Notes: generated by a model from the sequence alone, not told the origin. Positions 1 to 6,076 are shown, counted from the first letter of the stretch. The stretch: 6,076 nt of DNA from Planctomycetia bacterium (GCA_009936695.1 JAACEA010000211.1:1-6076), one strand, 5' to 3'. Numbers and translations: made by a program.

Positions 1-280
1 GACGCAGGTGGAAGACGTAGCGGCTCGCGTCCTCGGACACGTCCCAGGATTCGGCCGCGGCGGGACCCACGGAACCGTCCGGGAGGATGGTGGCGAGCGG
101 TTCGTAGATGGCGCGAGACGCCCGCAGGTCGTGCAGGTAGCTCATCCGCTGCGGATCGAGGGTGAAGAGGTCGGTGGAATGGACGAGCACCACGTCCGCC
201 CGCGGCCGCTCGTCATCGAGCGAGACGACGAGCGCGATCAGGCAGGCGAGCACCAGGATGGGAACGAAGATCTTCAGCAT
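1..280 (-). CDS. ABC transporter family 5 substrate-binding protein (peptide/nickel type), N-terminal part, cut by the left edge
   Basis: Reading the minus strand from the ATG at 280 gives 93 open codons that run off the left edge. Residues 1-21 form a short basic start (MLK) and one hydrophobic segment, then a charged linker DDERPRAD. After it come the blocks STDLFTLDPQRMSY (35-48), DLRASRAIYEPL (51-62), PAAAESWDVSEDASRYVFHLR (from 73). This is the usual opening of SBP family 5 proteins: a statement that the protein binds a ligand is carried by 'TLDP', 'iYEpL' and 'PalAesWevSeDg..yTFhLR'. Members deliver oligopeptides, nickel or similar ligands to an OppBC/DppBC permease outside the inner membrane. 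Cys13 is inside the hydrophobic segment and is followed by more hydrophobic residues, so a lipoprotein is unlikely; an uncleaved anchor fits better. The start has no clear Shine-Dalgarno site but the hydrophobic N-terminus fixes it. It lies 84 bp downstream of a same-strand gene and may be cotranscribed. Ligand cannot be told from this fragment. Confidence 0.87.
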   Translation of the reverse strand, partial: MLKIFVPILVLACLIALVVSLDDERPRADVVLVHSTDLFTLDPQRMSYLHDLRASRAIYEPLATILPDGSVGPAAAESWDVSEDASRYVFHLR

Positions 281-364
281 GCTGGGGAAACGGTACGCCG
301 AACCGTGGCGGCCCGGGAGCCGGACCGTCGAATCTGCGGCGGATGGACGTTTCCCTCGGGTGGA

Positions 365-1387
365 TCAGCCGCCGAAGTTCCGGATGGCGTCGGCCAGTTC
401 CGACTTGCCCTGCTCGATCCCGTCGCGGAGCGCGTCCGCTTTCGAATCCGGTCGACCCTCGAGCAGCGAGAGGAGTTGCGCTCCCACTCGGAGAACGCCT
501 TCATAGGCCACGTAGGCTCGTCGGTCCGAGGTCAGACCGTTCCACTGCTTGATCGCGGCATCCGCGACGTCCTTGAGGACGATTCGCAGAATACGGGCGA
601 TCTCCTTGTTCTCGACGTCGCCGGCGGTGGTGTCGTCGAGCAGCTTGCCGCGGAGTCCGAGCATGGCTCGATAGACGGCCTGAACGAGTTCGCTGGGGCC
701 GGGGGAGGCTTCGATCCGAACCGCGAGATTCTGGAAGGCACCGAACTGGACGCCGCGAACCTCGGTGCGGTTCTCCTTGGTCAAGGCGGGGTCGAGCGCG
801 ATGGTGTTGAGGGCCCGGAGATCCTCGAGTGCGACGATCCAGTTGCCTTCGTTCGCGAGGTTCTCCGCGATCGATCGCGCGGCCGACGTGAGCACGCCGG
901 AGTCCAGACCGGTCTGTCCGTTGCCGTCGAGCGCGACTCCGAGCAGGCCCGCGGCGACGAGCCGGCGGCCGGCGTCGTCGACCGTTCGTGGATTCGTCGA
1001 ATCGACGAGGGTCCCGAGGGCGTCGGGGGTCCGCAGGAACGCAAGCACCCGAAGGGTGTTCTCCGACCGCATCGGGCCGGCTTCGGAGAGGATCTTCTTC
1101 GCCTCCGGCATGATGGCATCGGAGAAGCTTCCCAGGAAGACGCCGGTCACCCCGGCGCGCCGGGCGGTCTGCACGAGCGTGTTCCGAGCCTCGACGACGG
1201 CGACCGGATCGCCCTGGGCGAGCTCGGCCATCTGGTCCGAAGCGAAGGATTGGACCTGCGATTCCTGATCGCGGGACAGCGGTCTGGTCGATCCAACGAT
1301 GTCCTGAGACAGTGTCGTCTGGGCGAACGTTCCCGTTGCCAGGACCGTAGGAAGAACCAATGCCGCGATTCGCAGTGCAAGCCTCAT
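365..1387 (-). CDS. Exported all-helical protein of unknown function (340 aa)
   Basis: I do not recognise a named family. The frame is open for 50 more codons upstream (to 1537), but the ATG at 1387 is chosen because it begins a textbook signal peptide: basic start MRLALR, hydrophobic core to about residue 19, and cleavage after TFA (residue 22) before QTTL. A weak GGA-type ribosome site lies about 5-9 bases upstream. The mature protein is rich in Ala, Leu, Arg and Asp and reads as amphipathic helices throughout. Residues about 108-155 (RSENTLRVLAFLRTPDALG and the following AGRRLVAAGLLGVAL) resemble HEAT/armadillo-like helix pairs. There are no cysteines in the mature part that I can see, no second membrane segment and no catalytic motif. 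The protein is expected in the periplasm or otherwise outside the inner membrane, perhaps as a scaffold or binding protein. It precedes the substrate-binding-protein gene on the same strand with an 84 bp gap that holds no convincing terminator, so the two may form an operon. It is divergent from the large exported repeat protein. Confidence 0.85.
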   Translation of the reverse strand: MRLALRIAALVLPTVLATGTFAQTTLSQDIVGSTRPLSRDQESQVQSFASDQMAELAQGDPVAVVEARNTLVQTARRAGVTGVFLGSFSDAIMPEAKKILSEAGPMRSENTLRVLAFLRTPDALGTLVDSTNPRTVDDAGRRLVAAGLLGVALDGNGQTGLDSGVLTSAARSIAENLANEGNWIVALEDLRALNTIALDPALTKENRTEVRGVQFGAFQNLAVRIEASPGPSELVQAVYRAMLGLRGKLLDDTTAGDVENKEIARILRIVLKDVADAAIKQWNGLTSDRRAYVAYEGVLRVGAQLLSLLEGRPDSKADALRDGIEQGKSELADAIRNFGG

Positions 1388-1552
1388 CTGAATTCCGGTC
1401 TTCCGCCATGCAGGCGGAGGGAGGTGGTCGGCCGGATCCGGGGTTCCGGATGCCGGGCAGGAGGGCGATTCAGGGCACGAGGCCTCGGATCGGAACTGGA
1501 AACGGTACCGCACCGTCCGATGGACCGTCAACGGCATCGGCGTCCGGGGGGG

Positions 1553-1558
1553 TACACT
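1553..1558 (+). promoter_or_regulatory. Possible -10 element (TACACT) for the 903-aa exported protein gene
   Basis: TACACT matches four of the six TATAAT positions and follows a G7 tract in otherwise GC-rich DNA. No hexamer like TTGACA lies at 16-18 bp upstream, so support is weak. If used, transcription would start near 1565 and leave a leader of about 140 nt that contains the 1645-1663 hairpin. Confidence 0.18.
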
Positions 1559-1644
1559 CGGAGGTCACCGACCGACGCGAGGGCTTGTTTTCGAGCGGCG
1601 ATGCCCCCATCGCCCGGTTGGAGGCCGCCCGGGATCGTCCGGAA

Positions 1645-1663
1645 GGCCGGGGTGTCTCCGGCC
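1645..1663 (+). repeat. GC-rich inverted repeat in the leader of the 903-aa protein gene
   Basis: GGCCGG (1645-1650) pairs perfectly with CCGGCC (1658-1663) across a 7-base loop GGTGTCT, and a G-U pair can extend the stem inward. It sits about 45 bases before the start codon. It could be a leader hairpin or an operator; in DNA this rich in G and C a 6 bp stem can also arise by chance. Confidence 0.3.
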
Positions 1664-1697
1664 GCAGTGAACGATCCAGGTCCGAAATACGGGGCTC

Positions 1698-1702
1698 GAG
1701 GT
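1698..1702 (+). promoter_or_regulatory. Ribosome binding site (GAGGT) that favours the second of two adjacent ATG codons
   Basis: GAGGT is complementary to the anti-Shine-Dalgarno end of 16S rRNA. It ends 5 bases before the ATG at 1708 but only 2 bases before the ATG at 1705, so 1708 is the better start. Confidence 0.5.
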
Positions 1703-1707
1703 CCATG

Positions 1708-4419
1708 ATGCGTGATTCGATTCCAGTCCCTTCGGGGTGGACCGGTGGAGCCGTTGCTCGATTGCTGGTGATGCTGCTGGTGCTTCCGATCGTCACGCCC
1801 AGGGCAATGGCCCAGGGGCCGGCGATGGACGAGGCGTCGATCGAGACCTGGGCGAGCACGCGGCTCGCGGCCAGGTTCGCCGCGCTCTCCTCGTCATTCA
1901 CCCTCAGGCCGGATCTCACGGTCGATCAACTGCGGACCGCGTACGAACTCGCGGCCGCGGCGACGAAGGCGGACCCGAACAGTCTGCCCGCATGGCGCTG
2001 GCTCTTCGAGCTCTCCACCAACGTGCTCGACGACTTTCCCGAGGCCGAGGCGGCTCGCGCCGAGGCGATCGAAGCGATCGTGCGTCTCGATCCCGACGAC
2101 GCGACGATGCGTCTCGCCCTGCTCATGAGCCTGATCGAGTCGCGGGACACGCTCACGGCGAGGATCGACGGATGCAAGGCGTTGTTGACGCCGGAGAACA
2201 TCGAACGTCTCGGCCGCCCCGCGGCCGCTCGAGTCGCGCTCGATCTCGCGACCTATGAGGCGATGGCCGGCCGAGCGGACGACAGCATCAGTCACCTGAC
2301 CCAGGCGGTCTCGCTCGACCCCACCTTCCCGATGGCGATCGATCGCCTCGTCGCGCTGGCGGAGGGCAACCTGGCCGATCCCGTCGACGAAGCGGGACTT
2401 CTTGCGACTGCATTCACCGCGAATCCCACCGATGGCGTCACGATCCGTTCCCTGGCGTCGCTCGCGCTGCAGCGTGGCGCATACGCCGCGGGCGCCTCCT
2501 TGTATCCGTCCGCGATCCGACTCTCCAAGCAAGAGCGGTTCCTGCGTGATCTGACCATGGATTTCGCGCTGACGCTGTGGGGCGCCGGGCGACCAGCCGA
2601 CGCCCTTCGGGTCCTCGATTCATTGCAAGCCTCGGAGCGGACGGCCTGGCAACAGAGTCTCACCAGCGGCGAGGACGATCCCGAAAAGACGAAGGCTGAT
2701 GCCAGTTTCACCGGTCCGGCGCCGGACCTGGTCCTGCTCGCCACCGTGATCAAGCTCCAGAACGATCCCGAGGCATCCCGATCCGAACTGATCACGACGT
2801 TGTTCAGGTCCTTCGACTTCGCCCTGCGACGCAACGAGATCGATCGAAGGCGATGGCAGGCGAGATTCGACGAGGCGAGGCTGTCGTCCGGTTCCGGGCT
2901 CGATCCCGACTTCGAGGATCGTGCCGATCGGGAGATCCGGAATGCGAACGTCCGCTTCGACATGATCCGAGCGGGCCTTCTGGCGGACGAAGCCTGGGCC
3001 CGCGCCTGGTTCGGGTGGCGACCCGAGCCTCTGGCCGACGAGTTGCAGGCGCCCCGGCCGACGCTTGAACAACTGATCGAGGCCGCCACCACGCCGGTGG
3101 GTGATACCGTCGAAGACGATTTCGAAGGCTGGCAGGCACTCACGGAATCGCAGGCGGCGGTGATCCGGGGTTGGATGGCGATCTCCGACGAGGCGTACGA
3201 GAAGGCCCGGACGTTGCTCGAGCCGGATCAGGCGGTTTCCGTCTATGCCGCGGCTGGCGTCGCGCTGCTCAATGAGCTGGAGGGACGCGTCAAGGAAGCC
3301 GCGGCGGGATATCGAGACGTCTACTACGGCCGCCCCGGCGAGTTGGTCGGACTCTGGTGCCGGGGCCGACTGGGACGCATTCTCGGGCTCGACACGGTGC
3401 CGGAGCCACCCACCGGGCCACCGCTCGACGAACGAATCAAGGAGACGCTCCCCGCCGCGGTCGCCGCCGCCTTGCGGGATGACGTGAACGGCGCCATCGC
3501 GATCGAGGTCTCCCCGCGAACCTCCCGATTCGAGCCGTTCGACTCCGTGCTCGTGGACGTGAAGATCACCAACATGACCGGCCTGGATCTCGCGATCGAG
3601 GAGGGTGGTCCGATCGACCCGAGAATCGCGTTGCTCCCGATTCGAGTGACGGTCCCCGGACTGGAGTCGCTCTCGAGCGGACGGCAGTTGATTCGGTCGC
3701 TGCATCGTCGATTGAACATCCCCGCACAGGGTTCGTTCAGCTGCACGTACGACCTTTCCGCGACCTGGATGGTCGAGCTCTTCGATCGGGCCGCGGTCAA
3801 GGGTGGAGGTCTTGCGATCCGTGCCGCGACCAACTACCGGCCTCGGTCGGAGGTCGCGGTCGACACCCGGGTCTTCGGCCGTGAAGCGAATTCCGTCGAC
3901 TTCTTCATCCGGAAGCAGCGTGCGACGCCTTCCCTGGGCGGCGGTGAGATTGATCCCGCGCAGATCGCTGCGGCGTATCGATCGATCGAGTCGGTGGAGG
4001 ATCTCAAGTCGGTCGCGGTCGGATTCGACGAGATTCTCCGCCTCTACATCTCGGAGCGTTCCAACATCCGCCCCGAGCTGTTCGCGACGTTCCTCGATCC
4101 GCTCACGGAGGGTTTCTCGAAACTCCCCCCCGCGGCGCAGGCCTGGTTCCTCGGGGTGCTCACGAACAACGAGACGGGCACGCGGTCCACGATCTCGGTG
4201 CTCGAGCCGCTGCTCGAAGTCGCGGTGAGCGGTCGGGATCCTCGGGTGCTCCTGATGGTGATGACGCGTTTCGCGAATTCGCCGTCTTCGAGAGCGATCA
4301 CCGTCGCGGCCGGACTGAACGACCCCGCCCTCTCCCGAGCGGCGGAATCCGTCAGGAACTCGATCATCACGACCGAGGCCCGCAACGAGCAGGAGCTTCA
4401 GCTCGGCGGCGGTTCCTGA
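1708..4419 (+). CDS. Large exported TPR-like / beta-sandwich / helical protein of unknown function (903 aa)
   Basis: The frame is open back to 1360, but the start is set by the ribosome site at 1698-1702 and by a signal peptide: hydrophobic stretch ARLLVMLLVLPIV (17-29) and an AMA|Q cleavage site after residue 35. The mature protein has three parts. Residues about 70-560 are helical with TPR-like units, the clearest at about 71-105 (YELAAAATKADPNSLPAWRW), 169-222 (EAMAGRADDSISHLTQAVSL then DPTFPMAIDRL) and 492-562 (ending GRLGRILGLD). Residues about 598-737 look like a beta-sandwich, opening with IEVSPRTSRFEPFDSVLVDV and NMTGLDLAI, as in Ig-like or CARDB-like folds. Residues about 746-890 are helical again, HEAT-like. 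No enzyme motif, second membrane span or sorting signal is visible. By analogy with TPR proteins it probably binds other proteins at the cell surface or in the periplasm. It diverges from the 340-aa exported gene and converges on GH57. Family not recognised; domain borders are judged by eye. Confidence 0.88.
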   Translation: MRDSIPVPSGWTGGAVARLLVMLLVLPIVTPRAMAQGPAMDEASIETWASTRLAARFAALSSSFTLRPDLTVDQLRTAYELAAAATKADPNSLPAWRWLFELSTNVLDDFPEAEAARAEAIEAIVRLDPDDATMRLALLMSLIESRDTLTARIDGCKALLTPENIERLGRPAAARVALDLATYEAMAGRADDSISHLTQAVSLDPTFPMAIDRLVALAEGNLADPVDEAGLLATAFTANPTDGVTIRSLASLALQRGAYAAGASLYPSAIRLSKQERFLRDLTMDFALTLWGAGRPADALRVLDSLQASERTAWQQSLTSGEDDPEKTKADASFTGPAPDLVLLATVIKLQNDPEASRSELITTLFRSFDFALRRNEIDRRRWQARFDEARLSSGSGLDPDFEDRADREIRNANVRFDMIRAGLLADEAWARAWFGWRPEPLADELQAPRPTLEQLIEAATTPVGDTVEDDFEGWQALTESQAAVIRGWMAISDEAYEKARTLLEPDQAVSVYAAAGVALLNELEGRVKEAAAGYRDVYYGRPGELVGLWCRGRLGRILGLDTVPEPPTGPPLDERIKETLPAAVAAALRDDVNGAIAIEVSPRTSRFEPFDSVLVDVKITNMTGLDLAIEEGGPIDPRIALLPIRVTVPGLESLSSGRQLIRSLHRRLNIPAQGSFSCTYDLSATWMVELFDRAAVKGGGLAIRAATNYRPRSEVAVDTRVFGREANSVDFFIRKQRATPSLGGGEIDPAQIAAAYRSIESVEDLKSVAVGFDEILRLYISERSNIRPELFATFLDPLTEGFSKLPPAAQAWFLGVLTNNETGTRSTISVLEPLLEVAVSGRDPRVLLMVMTRFANSPSSRAITVAAGLNDPALSRAAESVRNSIITTEARNEQELQLGGGS

Positions 4420-4420
4420 A

Positions 4421-4439
4421 CGAGGCGCGATGCGTCTCG
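4421..4439. terminator. GC hairpin between convergent genes, candidate terminator without a U-tract
   Basis: CGAGGCGC (4421-4428) and GCGTCTCG (4432-4439) form an 8 bp stem with one G-U pair and a GAT loop, beginning two bases after the stop codon of the plus-strand gene. In plus-strand RNA all eight positions pair; in minus-strand RNA one becomes an A-C mismatch, so it should act best for the plus gene. It fills most of the 30 bp gap between the convergent genes. No T-run follows, so a classic intrinsic terminator is not shown; Rho or a U-tract-less mechanism is possible. Confidence 0.5.
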
Positions 4440-4449
4440 GCGGGTCCGG

Positions 4450-5685
4450 TCAGTCGACGCGACTCTTCATGTTGTCCAGGACGTTCATGAAGTTGATGTA
4501 GGCGTCGTACGGACTGTCGTAGGGACTGAAGTACTTGTGGACGTCCCCGTCGGACCAGAACTTGGTGCACATGTAGTAGAGATGGTCGCTGGTGGTCAGC
4601 TTCCGCCAGTCCTCGAGGACGAAGCGGTCGCTTTCGTTTCCGGCCCGCGGATTCCCATCGCGTTCGTAGACGGCATCCCGGATCGAGTAGAGCTCCTCGA
4701 CCGCATTGTCCTGGAGCGGATTGCCGAGCCAGGCCGACAGGTCGCGTTCGGTATCCGCCCACGAGATCCAGTTCGGGGCCGCGTACTCCCCGATCGGGGC
4801 GTGGCAGTCGAGCACCTGCGAGGGCGTCAGGAAGTCGTTGTGTCCCGGATTGACGTCGAAGATCTTCTCGGGAAGCGCGTCGAGGAACTCGAAGATCCCG
4901 GTGTCGGCCCACTGGTGTTCGCCGAGGGTCTCGTAGTCCATGAAGAGATTGCAGACGTAGCCGTCGCCGTTGATGTCGTTCACCCAGGAGGCGAACCGTT
5001 CTGCACTGAGCGGCCATTCCTTCCACTCGCGATTGCCGAATCGAAAGGCGATGTCGTCGGAGAGCTGGTAGTTCTTCAGCAGGAGTCGGACGGGACGTTC
5101 GTCGAGCGACTCGGGCTGACCCTCGAAGCGAGGCGGCGCGTAGACGTAGTTCGGCGACCGGAACTCGAGCAGTCGGTCCACCCCTTCGCAGAGAATGGCC
5201 CGATGCTCGCCTCGTTTGGCGATGTGCCACGCCAGGTCATCGTGGTACATGAGCTCGGTGTTTCGGAAGACCGAGGGCGTCTGGCCGAAGAGTTCCCGGA
5301 TCTTGTCGCGATGGGCGTCGACCTGGCGATCGAACTCGTCGCGGCTGAACAGGAAGCTCGGGGAATGGTGGCTCGTCTCACCGATGAACTCGCAGGCGCC
5401 GGTGTCGGCAAGTTCCTTGAAGAGGTCGATGACGTCGGGAGCCCACTTCTCGAACTGCTCGAGGCAGACGCCGCTGATCGCGTAGCTGACCCGGAACCGT
5501 CCCTCGTGCCGGCGGACGAGATCGAGGATCTTCCGGGTGGCGGGGCGATAGCACTTGTCCGCGACCTTGAGCATGATCTCGCGATTCGACGTCTCGTCGA
5601 AGTAGAACGGATCCGTGTCGAAGACAGAGTACCGACGGAGACGGAAGGGCTGATGGACCTGGAAGTAGAAGCTGACCGATGCCAT
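4450..5685 (-). CDS. Glycoside hydrolase family 57 alpha-glucan enzyme (alpha-amylase-like)
   Basis: This complete 411-residue protein has the landmarks of cytoplasmic GH57 alpha-amylase-like enzymes, which cleave or transfer alpha-1,4-glucan chains by a retaining mechanism in a TIM-barrel-like fold. Region 1 is YFQVHQPFRLRRY (7-19). Region 2 is around EFIGETSHHS (99-108). Region 3 is VFRNTELMYHDD (139-150), with Glu144 the expected nucleophile. Region 4 is LFMDYETLGEHQW (247-259), with Asp250 the expected acid/base. Region 5 is LTTSDHLYYMCTKFWSDGDV (363-382), followed by the conserved FSPYDSPYDAY. Length suits the short GH57 subgroup. No signal peptide is present, so it should act inside the cell on glycogen or maltodextrins. 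The ATG at 5685 gives the usual family start, but no Shine-Dalgarno site precedes it and a -10-like box lies very close. The neighbour upstream is an APS kinase gene, which is metabolically unrelated. Whether it hydrolyses, branches or transfers cannot be decided from sequence alone. Confidence 0.95.
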   Translation of the reverse strand: MASVSFYFQVHQPFRLRRYSVFDTDPFYFDETSNREIMLKVADKCYRPATRKILDLVRRHEGRFRVSYAISGVCLEQFEKWAPDVIDLFKELADTGACEFIGETSHHSPSFLFSRDEFDRQVDAHRDKIRELFGQTPSVFRNTELMYHDDLAWHIAKRGEHRAILCEGVDRLLEFRSPNYVYAPPRFEGQPESLDERPVRLLLKNYQLSDDIAFRFGNREWKEWPLSAERFASWVNDINGDGYVCNLFMDYETLGEHQWADTGIFEFLDALPEKIFDVNPGHNDFLTPSQVLDCHAPIGEYAAPNWISWADTERDLSAWLGNPLQDNAVEELYSIRDAVYERDGNPRAGNESDRFVLEDWRKLTTSDHLYYMCTKFWSDGDVHKYFSPYDSPYDAYINFMNVLDNMKSRVD

Positions 5686-5693
5686 GGCCGACG

Positions 5694-5721
5694 ATGATAG
5701 GGATCTGGCTCGGATCCTGAA
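5694..5721 (-). promoter_or_regulatory. Candidate promoter of the GH57 gene, placed for a leaderless or nearly leaderless mRNA
   Basis: On the minus strand, TTCAGG (5721-5716) and TATCAT (5699-5694) are separated by 16 bp. TATCAT matches five of six TATAAT positions; TTCAGG matches only three of six of TTGACA. Transcription starting 6-8 bases after the -10 box would begin at about 5688-5686, within three bases of the ATG at 5685. The absence of a Shine-Dalgarno site agrees with this. Confidence 0.35.
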
Positions 5722-5767
5722 CGGCGGCGACGAACGAATCCGGATCGTCGGAGGGGAATCAGGTCCG

Positions 5768-5782
5768 GCGCGGATTCCGCGC
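5768..5782 (-). terminator. GC hairpin downstream of the APS kinase gene, candidate terminator without a U-tract
   Basis: GCGCGG (5768-5773) and CCGCGC (5777-5782) form a perfect all-GC 6 bp stem with a three-base loop, 38 bases after the APS kinase stop codon in its direction of transcription. No T-run follows. It lies in the 135 bp gap before the GH57 start, so it may separate the two transcripts. Confidence 0.4.
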
Positions 5783-5820
5783 TAGGCGATCGGGGGCTGC
5801 TCACCAAGCGTTCGCCCGGT

Positions 5821-6076
5821 TCAGCGAAGGAAGCCTCGCTCGTCGAGCAGGGCGAGGATCCGGTTCACGGCCTCTTCGGGATCGATCTGATGCGTCGGGA
5901 GCGCGAGATCCGGATGCTCGGGCACCTCGTAGTCGAAGGAGATCCCGGGAATCCCGTCGAGATTGCGTTCGGCGGCGTGTGCGTAGAGTCCGGTGGGATC
6001 CTTCGACCGGCAAACCTCGAGCGGTGCCGAGCAATGGACCACGAGGAATCGGTCGTCCCCGACGAGTTCCTTCGCC
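5821..6076 (-). CDS. cysC: Adenylylsulfate (APS) kinase, C-terminal part, cut by the right edge
   Basis: The last 84 codons of this gene are in the window; it enters from the right edge and stops at the TGA at 5823-5821. The visible part opens AKELVGDDRFLVVHCSAPLE, then VCRSKDPTGLYAHA, GIPGISFDYEVPEHPDL, LPTHQ and a final helix ending ERGFLR. APS kinases show the same order: the strand before PLEVC, the RDPKGLY loop, the (P/T)GI..YE.P segment that lines the nucleotide/APS pocket, and a C-terminal helix with the EE(A/C)V.RI pattern. The enzyme phosphorylates APS with ATP to make PAPS in cytoplasmic sulfate activation. The P-loop half lies outside the window, so activity and architecture are unknown. 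It may be a free CysC (usually near 200 residues) or the end of a CysNC or Sat-CysC fusion. The common KARAGEI stretch after GLY is replaced by AHAAERNLDG, a divergent form. GH57 follows 135 bp downstream on the same strand. Confidence 0.9.
   Translation of the reverse strand, partial: AKELVGDDRFLVVHCSAPLEVCRSKDPTGLYAHAAERNLDGIPGISFDYEVPEHPDLALPTHQIDPEEAVNRILALLDERGFLR

Larger units (their letters stand above)
1388..1707. other. Divergent intergenic region, 320 bp, likely carrying the promoters of both flanking genes
   Basis: No gene is supported here. Open frames cross it on both strands, but they lack a coherent protein and are extensions or shadows of the flanking genes. Things seen: a perfect 6 bp inverted repeat ATCCGG-GGTT-CCGGAT at 1436-1451; a cluster of ACGGT/ACCGT half-sites at 1502-1506, 1512-1516 and 1524-1528, the first two forming an inverted pair with a 5 bp spacer; a run of seven G at 1546-1552 directly followed by TACACT; and a GC hairpin at 1645-1663. 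Since both flanking genes start at its ends and point outward, it should contain two promoters, but I cannot place them with confidence. Confidence 0.6.

Noticed and set aside
240..251. Lipoprotein signal at Cys13 of the substrate-binding protein
   Set aside because: The residue at -2 is Leu, the hydrophobic part before the cysteine is too short, and hydrophobic residues continue after it.
281..364. Terminator or operator between the 340-aa gene and the substrate-binding-protein gene
   Set aside because: Only short stems were seen (CGGC/GCCG around 312-325 and a 5 bp ACGGT/ACCGT pair at 290-306), neither followed by a useful T-run, so termination here is not supported.
1388..1537. Fifty-codon upstream extension of the 340-aa exported protein
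   Set aside because: The ATG at 1387 begins a complete signal peptide; the upstream residues are Pro/Arg/Ser-rich and would bury it.
1360..1707. N-terminal extension of the 903-aa protein back to the ATG at 1360
   Set aside because: It would overlap the start of the divergent gene, put the signal peptide over 130 residues into the protein, and encode a Gly/Arg/Ser-rich stretch without domain character.
8..1708. Plus-strand open frame of 566 codons across the left part of the window
   Set aside because: It is antisense to two well supported minus-strand genes, has no signal, domain or hydrophobic core pattern, and is rich in Arg, Gly and Glu, as expected for a shadow frame in GC-rich DNA.
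2620..3705. Minus-strand open frame of 361 codons inside the 903-aa protein gene
   Set aside because: Low-complexity Arg/Gly/Asp-rich product with no domain, opposite a frame with a signal peptide, ribosome site and coherent helical repeats.
4125..4131. C7 tract inside the 903-aa gene, together with the G7 tract at 1546-1552, as phase-variation sites
   Set aside because: The coding frame is intact through the C7 tract, and seven-base runs of G or C are not rare in DNA this GC-rich; nothing else suggests switching.
4537..5697. Plus-strand open frame of 386 codons opposite the GH57 gene
   Set aside because: GH57 on the minus strand carries conserved catalytic motifs over its whole length; the opposite frame is open because of GC-rich third codon positions and shows no recognisable domain.

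Overview
This 6.1 kb GC-rich bacterial window holds five protein genes, two of them cut by the window edges. No RNA gene, mobile element or CRISPR array was seen. The best taxonomic guess is a planctomycete, probably of the Phycisphaerae. This rests on base composition, on the form of the peptide-binding-protein N-terminus (membrane anchor, then a PRAD-type linker and a 'TLDPQRMSY..DLR' block), and on the large exported helical-repeat proteins without a clear family. It is an inference from recalled family patterns, not a database result.

Layout. At the left edge, on the minus strand, is the N-terminal 93 residues of a family 5 (oligopeptide/nickel type) ABC transporter substrate-binding protein. 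Upstream of it, same strand and 84 bp away, is a 340-residue exported all-helical protein of unknown function. A 320 bp divergent intergenic region follows. Then on the plus strand comes a 903-residue exported protein: signal peptide, TPR-like helical region, predicted beta-sandwich, helical C-terminus. It ends 30 bp from a convergent minus-strand gene, and the gap contains a GC-rich hairpin that probably ends transcription. The convergent gene encodes a complete cytoplasmic GH57 alpha-glucan hydrolase or transferase (411 aa) with recognisable catalytic residues. A 135 bp gap with another GC hairpin and a possible near-leaderless promoter separates it from the last gene, the C-terminal 84 residues of an APS kinase (CysC or the kinase domain of a fusion).

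Functionally the window looks like ordinary chromosome. GH57 suggests intracellular glycogen or maltodextrin turnover, CysC suggests sulfate activation to PAPS, and the SBP suggests peptide uptake. The two exported repeat proteins are the least explained part; they are divergently arranged and might share regulation through the intergenic region, but nothing in the sequence proves they work together. I did not find a convincing new biological system. The most useful second looks are the 903-residue protein and the start region of the GH57 gene.
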